Below, piece by piece: positions 1 through 8,226 of a stretch of 64,000 nucleotides of DNA. This DNA is from Chitinophaga pinensis. GTDB taxonomy: Bacteria; Bacteroidota; Bacteroidia; Chitinophagales; Chitinophagaceae. Where the stretch lies: NCBI GenBank assembly GCA_902167325.1, contig LR632930.1:2976001-3040000 (forward strand). The letters are read 5' to 3'. The notes below the pieces were generated by a model, which was given only the letters and a program-made list of their open reading frames with translations, did no database searches and was not told the origin of the DNA. The translations under genes and the position numbers were made by a program. Positions within the stretch are counted from its first letter, which is position 1; each line of letters starts with the position of its first letter.

Positions 1-92
1 TCGCGAAACTGGTATTGTTCCTCGGGTCCGGCGACAGCCAGTTTATCACCGGCGCACAATATGTGATCGACGGTGGGTCAAACGCGAAGTAA
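1..92 (+). CDS. C-terminal end of a short-chain dehydrogenase/reductase (SDR), partial
   Basis: The reading frame open from base 3 ends at TAA 90-92 and encodes about 29 residues. They contain the stretch FITGAQYVIDGG, the typical C-terminal signature of classical SDR oxidoreductases, in which the F(I/V)TG turn and the (V/I)DGG end follow the last helix of the Rossmann fold. The rest of the gene lies outside the window, so the substrate cannot be told. A hairpin terminator follows 27 bases downstream. Confidence 0.8.
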   Translation, partial: AKLVLFLGSGDSQFITGAQYVIDGGSNAK

Positions 93-118
93 TCCATACA
101 TACAAGCACATTAATAAA

Positions 119-144
119 AGCGGCTCCCTGCGAAGGGAGCCGCT
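119..144 (+). terminator. Rho-independent terminator after the SDR gene
   Basis: A perfect 11-base stem (AGCGGCTCCCT / AGGGAGCCGCT) with a GCGA loop is followed by ATATTTTT. It sits between the SDR stop codon and the promoter of the DinB-like gene, so it separates the two transcription units. Confidence 0.85.
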
Positions 145-182
145 ATATTTTTGGCCGATAATTTACCGTATCTGTATTAAAG

Positions 183-212
183 TTGACCGAATGGTATAAA
201 ACTGTATATTTG
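183..212 (+). promoter_or_regulatory. Bacteroidota-type promoter of the DinB-like gene
   Basis: TTG at 183-185 is followed after 19 bases by TATATTTG at 205-212. This matches the Bacteroidota primary-sigma consensus TTG-N17-23-TAnnTTTG exactly. The expected start of transcription, near 218, leaves a leader of about 25 bases before the ATG at 243. Confidence 0.75.
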
Positions 213-242
213 ATACAGATTCACAGCTTAAAACATTAGAAG

Positions 243-713
243 ATGAAATCTGCATCAGTAGAACAGAATATGTGGACCATATTCGCACAATTGCTGGACC
301 GCGACCTGCAAAAGCTGCACGCTGAGATCAGTGCCTTTTCCGAAGAAAGTAACCTCTGGAAAACCACCGGTTCCATCACCAATCCCGCAGGTAACCTCTG
401 CCTTCACCTCACCGGTTCCCTCAATCATTTCATCGGCGCTACCCTCGGTAATACCGGCTTCGTGCGCCAGCGCGAAGGGGAGTTTGCCAATAAAAATGTA
501 CCCCGGCTCGACATGCTCCGGGAGCTTACGGCCACCCGCATAAAATCAGTGGAGATCTTAACAGCGATGCCAGAGGGTTCCCTCGAAGCCACCTTCCCCC
601 GCAAATTCATGGAGCAGGATGTATCCACCGCCTGGTTCATCACGCACATTCTGACGCATATCAGTTACCATCTCGGACAGGTGAATTACCTCCGCCGCGT
701 ACTCGAAGGCTGA
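243..713 (+). CDS. DinB-like (DUF1572-type) four-helix protein
   Basis: This 156-residue protein has the length and helical look of the DinB/YfiT superfamily. These are small, often metal-binding, four-helix proteins, some acting as thiol transferases and most of unknown role. Candidate metal ligands are the histidines in LCLHLTGSLNHFIG (about residues 52-65) and in HILTHISYHLGQVNYLRR near the C-terminus; the last stretch is the family's usual closing motif. There is no signal peptide, so it should be cytoplasmic. It has its own promoter at 183-212 and its stop lies only 5 bases from the stop of the convergent gasdermin-like gene, with no visible terminator between them. The family call is fairly firm; the function is unknown. 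Confidence 0.8.
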   Translation: MKSASVEQNMWTIFAQLLDRDLQKLHAEISAFSEESNLWKTTGSITNPAGNLCLHLTGSLNHFIGATLGNTGFVRQREGEFANKNVPRLDMLRELTATRIKSVEILTAMPEGSLEATFPRKFMEQDVSTAWFITHILTHISYHLGQVNYLRRVLEG

Positions 714-718
714 GCGGA

Positions 719-1552
719 TCAGTCTACCGAAAGCAGCCCCGGGTGAAAGTCGTCATCATCCAGCAGTACCAGCGGGGTGGTTTCTTCTTTTATTTGCCCG
801 TTAGCCCCTATTGATTTCCGGGGGGTAACATTTTCCATAATGGATACCGAACCGGTTTCAGGGTGGTATTTAAGCTTTACGCACGAGAATGCGAAGGTGA
901 GGGGGATGGTATTGGTGAATGAGATGGATGTTTTTGCCGTTTTTTCCACTTTCACACCCAGCTTCCCGTCGGCAATAATTTTTTCGATCAGGGGAATGCT
1001 GGCGTCAAAAGAAGTATCGCTGCCGGATTCATCGTTGATGGTAAAAGAAGGGCTTACAATTGCGTCTGTAATTAACAGCATATCGGCCGGTTCTTCGCCG
1101 GTGAATACCCCCAGCGCCGGGTTCCCTGTATCAATGGTGTTGTTCCGCACAGCCTGGCCCAACTGGCCAAGGTCTACCCAGTTGCGCTGAGTATTGCTGA
1201 AGGAGAGAGACATTTCTTTAACCCCTTTCAATACCAGGCCCAGTGTAATGGGGTTGAACTGCAGGGCTTTGAAGAAGCCGTCCAGGATGTTGAAACCGGC
1301 GTTAATATCCATCTTGCGGGTACGTTCCATCGATACATCGGCCACAGGAGTGGTGTTGATACCAATGTTAAAGGCGGCCGTGTCTTTGAGCAGAAACTTC
1401 AGTTCTCCCCTGAATTTCGTTTCATCGTTATGAGAAGCGAGCACGATCAGCGGTGTCATCCTTGCCTCCGGCACTTTAAGTGGTGTGGCGGCGAATGTTT
1501 CCCGGATGTAATCCGTAGTGTTGTTTTTGCAAAGGCGAGATTTGAATGCCAT
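719..1552 (-). CDS. Probable bacterial gasdermin (pore-forming death effector)
   Basis: The 277-residue protein has no signal peptide or transmembrane helix. Several features fit bacterial gasdermins: length of about 270 residues; a cysteine close to the N-terminus (Cys8; known bGSDMs carry a palmitoylated N-terminal cysteine); a TPLIVL stretch at 33-38 followed by a (G)ELKFLL strand at 49-55; and, near the C-terminus, an NTIPLTFAFSCVKLKY block at 214-229, which resembles the conserved PLvFgFqavrL strand as I remember it. A tail of about 35 residues (240-277) could be the inhibitory peptide; R245, K246 and K255 are candidate cleavage points. Known bGSDMs form membrane pores when a neighbouring protease removes the tail. 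Here the gene lies 33 bases after a caspase-like protease gene on the same strand. That context is the strongest support. The sequence match is by eye, so a look-alike family is not excluded. Confidence 0.65.
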   Translation of the reverse strand: MAFKSRLCKNNTTDYIRETFAATPLKVPEARMTPLIVLASHNDETKFRGELKFLLKDTAAFNIGINTTPVADVSMERTRKMDINAGFNILDGFFKALQFNPITLGLVLKGVKEMSLSFSNTQRNWVDLGQLGQAVRNNTIDTGNPALGVFTGEEPADMLLITDAIVSPSFTINDESGSDTSFDASIPLIEKIIADGKLGVKVEKTAKTSISFTNTIPLTFAFSCVKLKYHPETGSVSIMENVTPRKSIGANGQIKEETTPLVLLDDDDFHPGLLSVD

Positions 1553-1585
1553 GATATGTATTGGTTATGAAGTGATGATTATGGA

Positions 1586-4500
1586 TTAAGACATGGCGGC
1601 AATGAACTTGTCAGCCACCAGCGCAAAACCTTCGTTGGTAGGGTGGATCTCATCGTACCAGCTGTTTCGGTTCACGAGCTTCCTGGCATCGATGTAGGTC
1701 GCATTCTGTGGGAACTCCTGCATCACAGCTTTCAGCTTGTCATTGAACTGATCGAGGATATGGATGAGCAGCCTTTCCCGCTCGTCCTGTTCCCGGATGT
1801 TTTTCTCGATCATGTATTTACCCAGCCAGCTGGTTTTCTTCGGATAAATATCTGTATCAACAGGGATCACGTAATCGTAGCTGTGCGCCAGGATTTTGAT
1901 GTTGGCGTTGTAGGCGATCAGGTCATTAAACATGATTCTGTACCAGTCCTGCAACTGTTGCAACTTTTCAAAAAAGAGCGGTTCCAGGTATTTATTGAGC
2001 GTTGTATCTCCGGGGGCAGGTTCCTTCCGCAGGAAATCGCGGAACTGGCTGCCCAGGATATCATTACCGCCACCGCTTACAAGGAAAACCGGCGGGTTTT
2101 CGCTTTTAACATATTTCAGGTAATCTTTACTGACCATGTAGTTTTCCAGCGTATCTCCCGCCTCAGCGATGCTGCAGATGGCGTAATGGCGGTACAGGTG
2201 ATCGAGTATATCCTTCACGAGGATGGGGTATTGGAACCAGGAATCTCCTTCCGCCACAATCCGCATCATATCCGTCTTCTTCTGCCGGCGATACAGCTTC
2301 TTCCGCATAGTGGTTTCTACTAAGTTGGCCAGTTTCAGCTTCAGATCTCCGAGGATGCCTTTTGCACCGATTACGTTTATCTCAGGCTTCAGCTCCAGAC
2401 CGGAAGGCTGGCCGTTTGCATCCAGCTTCACGTTGTAATAAATGCCCGCTGCAAAGAAAGCCGTTTCTTCATCGTTCAGTAACAGATCCAGTGTTTGGGA
2501 CTCGATGGTATTGTATGTGGGATTGATGAACTGGAGATCCAGATGTTGCGTGATCCACCCGCTGAATTTAGGTGCAGCACCAGTTTCCGGTTTCCGGAGC
2601 TTAACACCCCGCGATCTGGTTTTATCTGTGGTGGGAGGGGCAGGCAGCCCCGGCAGTTCGAGGGAGCTGACGCTGAATACTTCCGTACTCACGAGGAAGG
2701 TAAATGCCTCCCGCGTAGCTGGCCAGTTGTATTCCTGCACGTATTTTTCCAGTTCAAGGACCAGTACCGGTTTGTCTTCATTCATCAGGAATTCCGATTT
2801 TCCGGGTGGGATTTTGACCACGCCATCGCCCGGAAGAAGCTCGCTGGTACTGCCAAACAGGGCATCGAGGAATATGGCGGACACATAAAGATCCTGGTCT
2901 GTGTTGTTGGTCAGCTTTACTTCCAATGCACCTTTCCATCCATCGGGTGTTTCTTCATAATTCAGTACCACATGGTCGTTTTGCACAGTTATCGGATGCC
3001 GTGCTCCGCCAGCTGTAATTTGAGTTAGCGCAATATCTATCGGCTGCGGAGGGAAGCCTGTCTGTTCTGTAGTGTTCCGCAGCTGCTTAATAAAGTGCCA
3101 GCGCGATAGCTGCTTCAGTTGGGCAATTACCGTGGCCAAACTGTGCTCCTGATCCAAAGGAACAGGTGCTGTTACCGGTCGGTAAGGGTCGCCCGGGAGG
3201 GTAATAATGGCGTCTCCATAACGGATGTGCAGGGTGTAGTCCGGCTGTTGGCCAGCGCCGTCTTTACCGCCGGAAGCAAAGGTGTAATAGTTTTCCGCTT
3301 CCTTATCCAGCCGTTCCAGCATTTTCTCCAGTTCGGCAGGGTTGCCGTTTACATTGTTCAGCTCCAGCTTCAGCTGCCCGCTCATGATTCCGCTCACCCG
3401 CGCCCTGTGCGATTTGGTGCTGTCGGGCTTCATGGGTTCTGTTGTGTCAATATCCACTTTTGTATAGTCCACACCGATCTCACGAACTGTAGCGGTGTAT
3501 GTACTGTGAGGTTTGACAGTGTCAGTAATCGTGATGGTACTATTGGTTTGTATGCCGTGGATGGCACCGAGGTTCAGCTGCCAGCCTTTTGATTTGTTAT
3601 AGCTCACTTCCGTGATCAGATACGGCTGATCGATCCGCTGGTTGAGGAAGCCTTTCTGCAGAAGCGCGTGTGCCTGTCCGGCAGCGTAAATACGGGGTGT
3701 CTGCTCATAGGTAAAGCGCATGGTTTGCCGCAGGCGGTCGCGCAGTGTGAGGTAGCTGAGGTTACCGTTAGCGGCGTCCAGTGTGGCCAGCAGGCGGGTG
3801 GTGAATACCCCGGCACCGTTCTTTTCGATAGACAGCTGATCGTCTTCACAGGCGGCCATCTGTACATGGCTTCCTTCCGGCAGCAGTTGCCGCGGGCCTT
3901 CGGTTTTGAGGTGTTCGTGGGTAAACTCACCGGCAAAGATGAAATCTTCCCATTCGCGCTGCCCCGCTACTTCGGTTAGGCGGCGTTCATGTATTTCGTT
4001 ATTGTAAGCTTTTCTTATGCTTGCGCCACGGGTATTGTCTCCCGCATGGCAGCAGTCGAATACCGCGAGGATGTGCGCGCCTGTGGCCTCGTGCAGCTCA
4101 CGGAGGAGGAAGCGTAATTCCTTATCCGCCAGCATGAATTCCGCTTCTTTATCTGTGGCATCGTAGCATACGAGGGTTTCGAGGAATCCGTCGTTTTCCT
4201 GCCATGCGGGGTCTGCATGCTCCTGTGCGCCGTGGCCGGAGAAGTAGAATAGCAGGGTATCTTCCGGCTGCGCATCTTTTTTCAGATCCCGGACCCCTGC
4301 TATGATGGCATCCCGCGTGGCTTCATCATCTTTCAGGATGCGGATATCATCCGGACCGGGAGTAAAGGCGCTGCGTTTGCGAAGATATTTCTCCATACTG
4401 TCCACATCTTTCAGGCAGCCGGTAAGCGGGTTCACGTTCCGGTAGTTGTTGATACCCACCAGCAGGGCACGGAGCTTCCCGGGCGCAGTGCCTTCCGGTT

Positions 4501-5458
4501 GTAGCGGTGCGTTCTCGAAAAGCTCTGGCGTATAACCGCTGTTGTCGCCAGCCTGGGTCATTGGTTCAGGGGATGTTTCCTGCGTGGCAAACAGTGCGTT
4601 AATATCAGCATCACTTTCCAGTGCATCTGCCACAACGCCCCGGGTTGCAGGAGCGGTGGAGGTATATTGCGGCTGCTGAACGGATGCCATAAGCCCCGCC
4701 CAGTCAAATGCCGGCCCGATGTCCCACTTGCCGGAGGGCCGGTAGTTGGTATGCGTTACGATCCCCTTAAACTGCAGCACATCATTGGTAGCAATGTACC
4801 GCGTTTCCTGCGGGAGGAATTGCCGGGGGATATTGTACTTCGCCGTAAGGAACCTCAGCAGAATGATAGTGCTGTTCATTTGCTCCGGGGTATAGGTGGC
4901 AAAGTAGGTTTGCCCCCTGTAAGGGTCATTCAGCTGCAAATAAGCCTCCGGTTGCGACAGTAGGCAGTAAGGGTCCGGCGGACTCACACGGCCCGTTGCC
5001 GGGTTCCGCACGCGGGAATAAATCGTTTCCAGCTGATTGCCCTGTGGTACCAGGTAACCGTAGTTGGATATTTCTATGCCAATGGTAGCCTTATCCTGAC
5101 TGTTGGCCGTTCCCTGATTGCCGATACCCGCACCAATGTGGCCCGACCAGCCTGCAGAAGGGAACAGCTGGTAAATAGTGCCATCGCGCGCTATCACGAA
5201 GGCTACGGATACATGGCGGCCGGGTTGGGTAAGACTGATCATATCCGACCGGGTATTGCCAGCCGTAAAGTGCAATACAATCCTTTCCTTGGGGTGTGCC
5301 GCGGAATAGAAATAGTCCCGGTTAGGAGGGGAGTACAATAAACCATTTAGCTGAAGATCCGGTTCATTGGGTACTGGCAACGTAAATGGCCGTAAGTATG
5401 CAGCCGCTTCACTCCTGAAACGCGCTTCAATCTGGGGCAAAGAATCATAACGCATCAT
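1586..5458 (-). CDS. Amidase_2 / caspase-like (C14) protease / SGNH hydrolase fusion protein
   Basis: This 1290-residue protein joins at least three enzyme domains. Residues about 40-260 form an N-acetylmuramoyl-L-alanine amidase domain, with candidate zinc ligands H63 (in VLHFTAG), H236 and D246 (in THTNYRPSGKWDIGP). Residues about 328-600 form a caspase/metacaspase domain: the opening strand ALLVGINNY (331-339), the catalytic His409 in FYFSGHGA and Cys470 in AVFDCCHAGD. Residues about 610-1060 are not recognised; they look beta-rich and Ig-like. Residues about 1064-1290 form an SGNH/GDSL hydrolase: Ser1073 in AEGDSW, GGND at 1130-1133, Asp1269 and His1272 in WYDEIHP. No signal peptide is visible, so it probably acts first in the cytoplasm. 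The downstream gene is the probable gasdermin, its likely protease substrate. The amidase and SGNH domains could attack envelope polymers after lysis, which is inference. Confidence 0.85.
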   Translation of the reverse strand: MMRYDSLPQIEARFRSEAAAYLRPFTLPVPNEPDLQLNGLLYSPPNRDYFYSAAHPKERIVLHFTAGNTRSDMISLTQPGRHVSVAFVIARDGTIYQLFPSAGWSGHIGAGIGNQGTANSQDKATIGIEISNYGYLVPQGNQLETIYSRVRNPATGRVSPPDPYCLLSQPEAYLQLNDPYRGQTYFATYTPEQMNSTIILLRFLTAKYNIPRQFLPQETRYIATNDVLQFKGIVTHTNYRPSGKWDIGPAFDWAGLMASVQQPQYTSTAPATRGVVADALESDADINALFATQETSPEPMTQAGDNSGYTPELFENAPLQPEGTAPGKLRALLVGINNYRNVNPLTGCLKDVDSMEKYLRKRSAFTPGPDDIRILKDDEATRDAIIAGVRDLKKDAQPEDTLLFYFSGHGAQEHADPAWQENDGFLETLVCYDATDKEAEFMLADKELRFLLRELHEATGAHILAVFDCCHAGDNTRGASIRKAYNNEIHERRLTEVAGQREWEDFIFAGEFTHEHLKTEGPRQLLPEGSHVQMAACEDDQLSIEKNGAGVFTTRLLATLDAANGNLSYLTLRDRLRQTMRFTYEQTPRIYAAGQAHALLQKGFLNQRIDQPYLITEVSYNKSKGWQLNLGAIHGIQTNSTITITDTVKPHSTYTATVREIGVDYTKVDIDTTEPMKPDSTKSHRARVSGIMSGQLKLELNNVNGNPAELEKMLERLDKEAENYYTFASGGKDGAGQQPDYTLHIRYGDAIITLPGDPYRPVTAPVPLDQEHSLATVIAQLKQLSRWHFIKQLRNTTEQTGFPPQPIDIALTQITAGGARHPITVQNDHVVLNYEETPDGWKGALEVKLTNNTDQDLYVSAIFLDALFGSTSELLPGDGVVKIPPGKSEFLMNEDKPVLVLELEKYVQEYNWPATREAFTFLVSTEVFSVSSLELPGLPAPPTTDKTRSRGVKLRKPETGAAPKFSGWITQHLDLQFINPTYNTIESQTLDLLLNDEETAFFAAGIYYNVKLDANGQPSGLELKPEINVIGAKGILGDLKLKLANLVETTMRKKLYRRQKKTDMMRIVAEGDSWFQYPILVKDILDHLYRHYAICSIAEAGDTLENYMVSKDYLKYVKSENPPVFLVSGGGNDILGSQFRDFLRKEPAPGDTTLNKYLEPLFFEKLQQLQDWYRIMFNDLIAYNANIKILAHSYDYVIPVDTDIYPKKTSWLGKYMIEKNIREQDERERLLIHILDQFNDKLKAVMQEFPQNATYIDARKLVNRNSWYDEIHPTNEGFALVADKFIAAMS

Positions 5459-5891
5459 TGCTTTAAGTTTGGGGTTTAGCAGTTATTGTGGGACATATTT
5501 TTAAACAGGGTGAATAATACGCAGGTACAATAGGGGCCATCAGTTAACTTTATTCAATTCTTCTTCAATTGGAAAAAGCCGGGGTCTTGTTCACGCTCTT
5601 CCAAATATAACATTTCTATACTAATAACTGTTTGATACTGTTGGTTTTTACCCGATTTCTTTCGTTAGAAAGCTTGCAGGAAGCCATTCCCCATTGTGGT
5701 TTGCAATCTATGGGAAAAGAAGGGGATACAGTTGTTGATTATAGTCAAATTGAATAATTTCATGGCATGATGGGGAACGCAAAGGTGTTGGTTGCGATGA
5801 GAATTATTTTATAAAAATATCCGAAACAGAAGTATCTTTCCCATCACCCTTACTGATAACGGATACGGAAACAAACCCTGAACCTATACTT
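5459..5891. other. 433-base divergent intergenic region
   Basis: The region lies between the divergently read fusion protease and the small membrane protein. It is AT-rich and holds no credible ORF. One -10-like element for the protease gene is listed separately. No promoter matching the Bacteroidota consensus was found for the plus-strand gene, and no repeats or hairpins stand out. Confidence 0.6.
5602..5609 (-). promoter_or_regulatory. Possible -10 element for the caspase-fusion/gasdermin unit
   Basis: CAAATATA on the plus strand reads TATATTTG on the minus strand, an exact match to TAnnTTTG. It lies about 145 bases upstream of the start codon at 5458. No TTG/TTTG was found at the expected -33 distance, so this is a weak call; the real promoter may depend on another sigma factor or an activator. 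Confidence 0.3.
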
Positions 5892-6449
5892 ATGCATCAA
5901 TTGGCTTTTCATCCCCGCATTTTTTTCAGAACAGTTTTATTCTTTTTAATTGCAACGGCACTATGGTCTGTGGCGGTTATCCATTATGATGAGTTTACGG
6001 AGAACGATAAAGGACTCATTACCGGCCTGGGCTTCCTGATTCTGATGGCTGCTTCCATCATCTTCGGCTCCGGCAGGCTCCGCCTCGCCAAATTTGTATT
6101 CCTTCCCATTGGCGTTATCCTCATTTTCCTCTTCGGCAGCTTTATCCTTTTGCCACTCATGATGACCATAGCTGAAACGGAATGGCTGTATTATGTGTGT
6201 AATGCACTGTTTGTGGCCGTGACTATGACTTTTCTGATAGACCGCTGGGATATCGTCCGCTTTCGTAAACTAACCATCACACTCACATGGTTGTGTTTGA
6301 TCATAGCATATGTGATCCTGGATTATTTTAAAAGTACCAGCATCCCTTACTTTGATATTCACCCCCGGATAGCCATGTTTATATTATTCCAGACGATGAT
6401 GATTATTCCCCTTGCACTGGGCATGGCCCTCGGCCGTAAGGAAGAATAA
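5892..6449 (+). CDS. Small multi-pass membrane protein of unknown function
   Basis: The 185-residue protein has about six hydrophobic segments separated by short charged loops: residues about 11-30, 42-58, 66-88, 98-113, 130-146 and 160-180. I do not recognise the family. It begins with MHQLAFHPRIFF and ends in GRKEE, so positive charges lie at both ends. It is divergent from the protease/gasdermin unit and may or may not belong with it. Its ATG is preceded by CCTATACTT, without a Shine-Dalgarno motif, as is usual in this window. It is followed by a 316-base non-coding stretch. Confidence 0.7.
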   Translation: MHQLAFHPRIFFRTVLFFLIATALWSVAVIHYDEFTENDKGLITGLGFLILMAASIIFGSGRLRLAKFVFLPIGVILIFLFGSFILLPLMMTIAETEWLYYVCNALFVAVTMTFLIDRWDIVRFRKLTITLTWLCLIIAYVILDYFKSTSIPYFDIHPRIAMFILFQTMMIIPLALGMALGRKEE

Positions 6450-6556
6450 GCATTATGTTGCCGGACCCTCTGGTTGGTGTAAACATTTATTAGGATAATG
6501 TCATTACAGGTTTATATCCCGGTTCCGACAGATTCCTGCGGCTTGGGTGCCTTGTT

Positions 6557-6641
6557 ACTGCCTTCAGACTGCCTTTTCACTGCCTTTAGACGTCCGTTAC
6601 ACTAAGGGTAGACTGCCTCTACACTGCCTTCCACTGCCTTT
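6557..6641 (+). repeat. Array of ACTGCCTT units with 11-base spacing
   Basis: ACTGCC begins at 6557, 6568, 6579, 6612, 6623 and 6633. Between 6579 and 6612 two degenerate units (ACGTCCGTT at 6590 and ACTAAGGGT at 6601) keep the same register. The period of 11 bases, once 10, is about one DNA helical turn. A related array lies at 63451-63561. Confidence 0.75.
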
Positions 6642-6708
6642 CGGACCTGTTTTGTCTGCATCCGGACTCAGGTTTACATTTCCAGGCAGGGGAGCAACTG
6701 TAAACAAC

Positions 6709-6744
6709 AAAGGGGACATCTCATTGTATTGAGAGGCCCCCTTT
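6709..6744. terminator. Bidirectional terminator between convergent genes
   Basis: AAAGGGG (6709-6715) pairs with CCCCCTTT (6737-6744), and an inner TCTC/GAGA pairing extends the stem. It has A-rich and T-rich flanks, so it can work in both directions, closing the MFS gene on the minus strand and the membrane-protein gene on the plus strand. Confidence 0.55.
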
Positions 6745-6765
6745 GCCAGGAAGTAAGCAGTTAGT

Positions 6766-8043
6766 TTAATGCACCGGCATTTCTGCTGCCGCCTGTGTAT
6801 CTTCCAGCACATGCCGCAGGCCGGGTGTTTTCTTTTCCTTGTTGAACACACGGTAGATGAGCACTATACTTAGTATCATACAGATGGCTCCCAGTATAAA
6901 GTGTACCCCGGGGAACTGGAAAGGGGCGCGGGGAGATGTAAAGAATGCAAAAGTGTTGTTCATGATTAGCGGACCAAAAATGGTGGTCAGGCTCATGAGG
7001 CTCGTCATTGCCCCCTGCAGCTCTCCCTGCTGGTTGGCCTGCACATGCCCCGCAATAACCGATTGTAGTGATGGACCGCAAATGCCCCCAAGGCAGTAAG
7101 GCACTAAAAAGGCAAACATCATCCAGCTTTGTGTGGCAAATCCGAACAGCACGAGGCCAAACGCATACAAGCCCAATCCCACATAAATGCTTTTCTCATT
7201 CCCGAACTTAGGAACCACCACACGGGTAAGTCCACCCTGTACAGCGCCCACCAGTACGCCTACCACGGTCAGGGAAATGCCGATCATGCCTTCCGTCCAG
7301 CCAAAGCGGTATTGGGTAAAGAAGTTCCAGTTGCTCTGTACCGCTTGTCCGCCGAGGTAAATCAGGAAAAACGCAACCGTTAGTCCCATGATCTCCGGAT
7401 GTTGTTTCAGGAAGTTCAGTGAACCCAGGGGATTGGCGCGCTTCCATTCGAACGGCCGCCTGTTCTCTTTAGAAAGTGATTCAGGCAGAATGAAATACCC
7501 ATACAGGCAGTTCAGCAGGCAAAGGCCTGCAGCGGCCCAGAAAGGCGCACGGAGTCCGAAGCTGGCCAGCCCTGCACCCAAAGCGGGGCCCAGTACAAAA
7601 CCCAGCCCAAATGCCGCGCCGATCATCCCGAAGTTCTTGGCACGGGTAGTTTCATCCGGACTCACATCCGCTATGTAAGCCGATGCTGTGGTAAAGCTTG
7701 CGCCGGTTATACCTGCTATTACACGGCCCAGGAACAGCCAGCCGAAAGTAGGGGCCAGGGCCAGGATAACGTAATCGATCCCGAAGCCGAGCAGCGACAG
7801 GAGTAATACCGGCCGGCGGCCAAAACGGTCGCTCAGGTTGCCCACCAGCGGGGCAAAAATGAATTGCATAATAGCGAATACAGCGATGAGGTACGATCCG
7901 TACGTGCTTGCTTCGTTGGCTTTTACGCCTTTGAGTTGTATGATCAGGTCAGCCATCACAGGAATGATCAGCCCCCATCCCATGACATCGATCAGCAGTG
8001 TTACGAAAATAAAGGCCAAAGCCCCTTTCTTGTTGGATTGCAT
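6766..8043 (-). CDS. TetA-like MFS drug efflux transporter
   Basis: The 425-residue protein has the 12-helix layout of DHA1-type major facilitator drug:proton antiporters. Motif A is clear in the loop between helices 2 and 3 (GNLSDRFGRRPVLL, about residues 72-85). The start LIDVMGWGLIIPVM and the GRVIAGITGASFTTASAYIA stretch (108-127) are typical of the TCR/TetA subgroup. It probably exports a small toxic compound across the inner membrane; the substrate cannot be told, and tetracycline itself is not implied. It is a single gene with a hairpin at its 3' end (6709-6744). No TetR-type repressor is adjacent. Confidence 0.85.
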   Translation of the reverse strand: MQSNKKGALAFIFVTLLIDVMGWGLIIPVMADLIIQLKGVKANEASTYGSYLIAVFAIMQFIFAPLVGNLSDRFGRRPVLLLSLLGFGIDYVILALAPTFGWLFLGRVIAGITGASFTTASAYIADVSPDETTRAKNFGMIGAAFGLGFVLGPALGAGLASFGLRAPFWAAAGLCLLNCLYGYFILPESLSKENRRPFEWKRANPLGSLNFLKQHPEIMGLTVAFFLIYLGGQAVQSNWNFFTQYRFGWTEGMIGISLTVVGVLVGAVQGGLTRVVVPKFGNEKSIYVGLGLYAFGLVLFGFATQSWMMFAFLVPYCLGGICGPSLQSVIAGHVQANQQGELQGAMTSLMSLTTIFGPLIMNNTFAFFTSPRAPFQFPGVHFILGAICMILSIVLIYRVFNKEKKTPGLRHVLEDTQAAAEMPVH

Positions 8044-8152
8044 ATAGTGGTTTTACAGATACAAATTAAGCACGTATTTTTTGCATCATAGGGGCGCAAA
8101 AACGACAAATTTGGGGTAGATAAGACCTGTTATCCCTATCCTTCCAACAAAA

Positions 8153-8200
8153 AAAACCGCGGCTTCCCTTCGATGTAATTCAAAGGTAAACCGCGGTTTT
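8153..8200 (-). terminator. Terminator after the sodium:solute symporter gene
   Basis: AAAACCGCGG (8153-8162) is the exact complement of CCGCGGTTTT (8191-8200), with 28 bases between. On the minus strand the stem ends in a run of T, downstream of the symporter stop at 8227. It marks the end of the carbohydrate operon. Confidence 0.75.
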
Positions 8201-8226
8201 GACAGCCTTATGTCAGCAGGAAATAT

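Larger units (their letters stand above)
6450..6765. other. 316-base intergenic region with a phased repeat and terminator
   Basis: The region lies between convergent genes (membrane protein, plus; MFS transporter, minus). It contains an array of ACTGCCTT-like units with an 11-base period (6557-6640) and a bidirectional hairpin (6709-6744), both listed separately. The short ORFs in it overlap the repeats and are not credible. Confidence 0.6.

Noticed and set aside
5892..6449. Membrane protein as a member of the gasdermin module
   Set aside because: It is divergent, more than 400 bases away from the protease gene, and has no feature that links it to cell-death systems. Kept only as an unknown neighbour.
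6547..6851. Short ORFs over the 11-base repeat array
   Set aside because: They are low-complexity reads through repeats and a terminator, with no start context or family.
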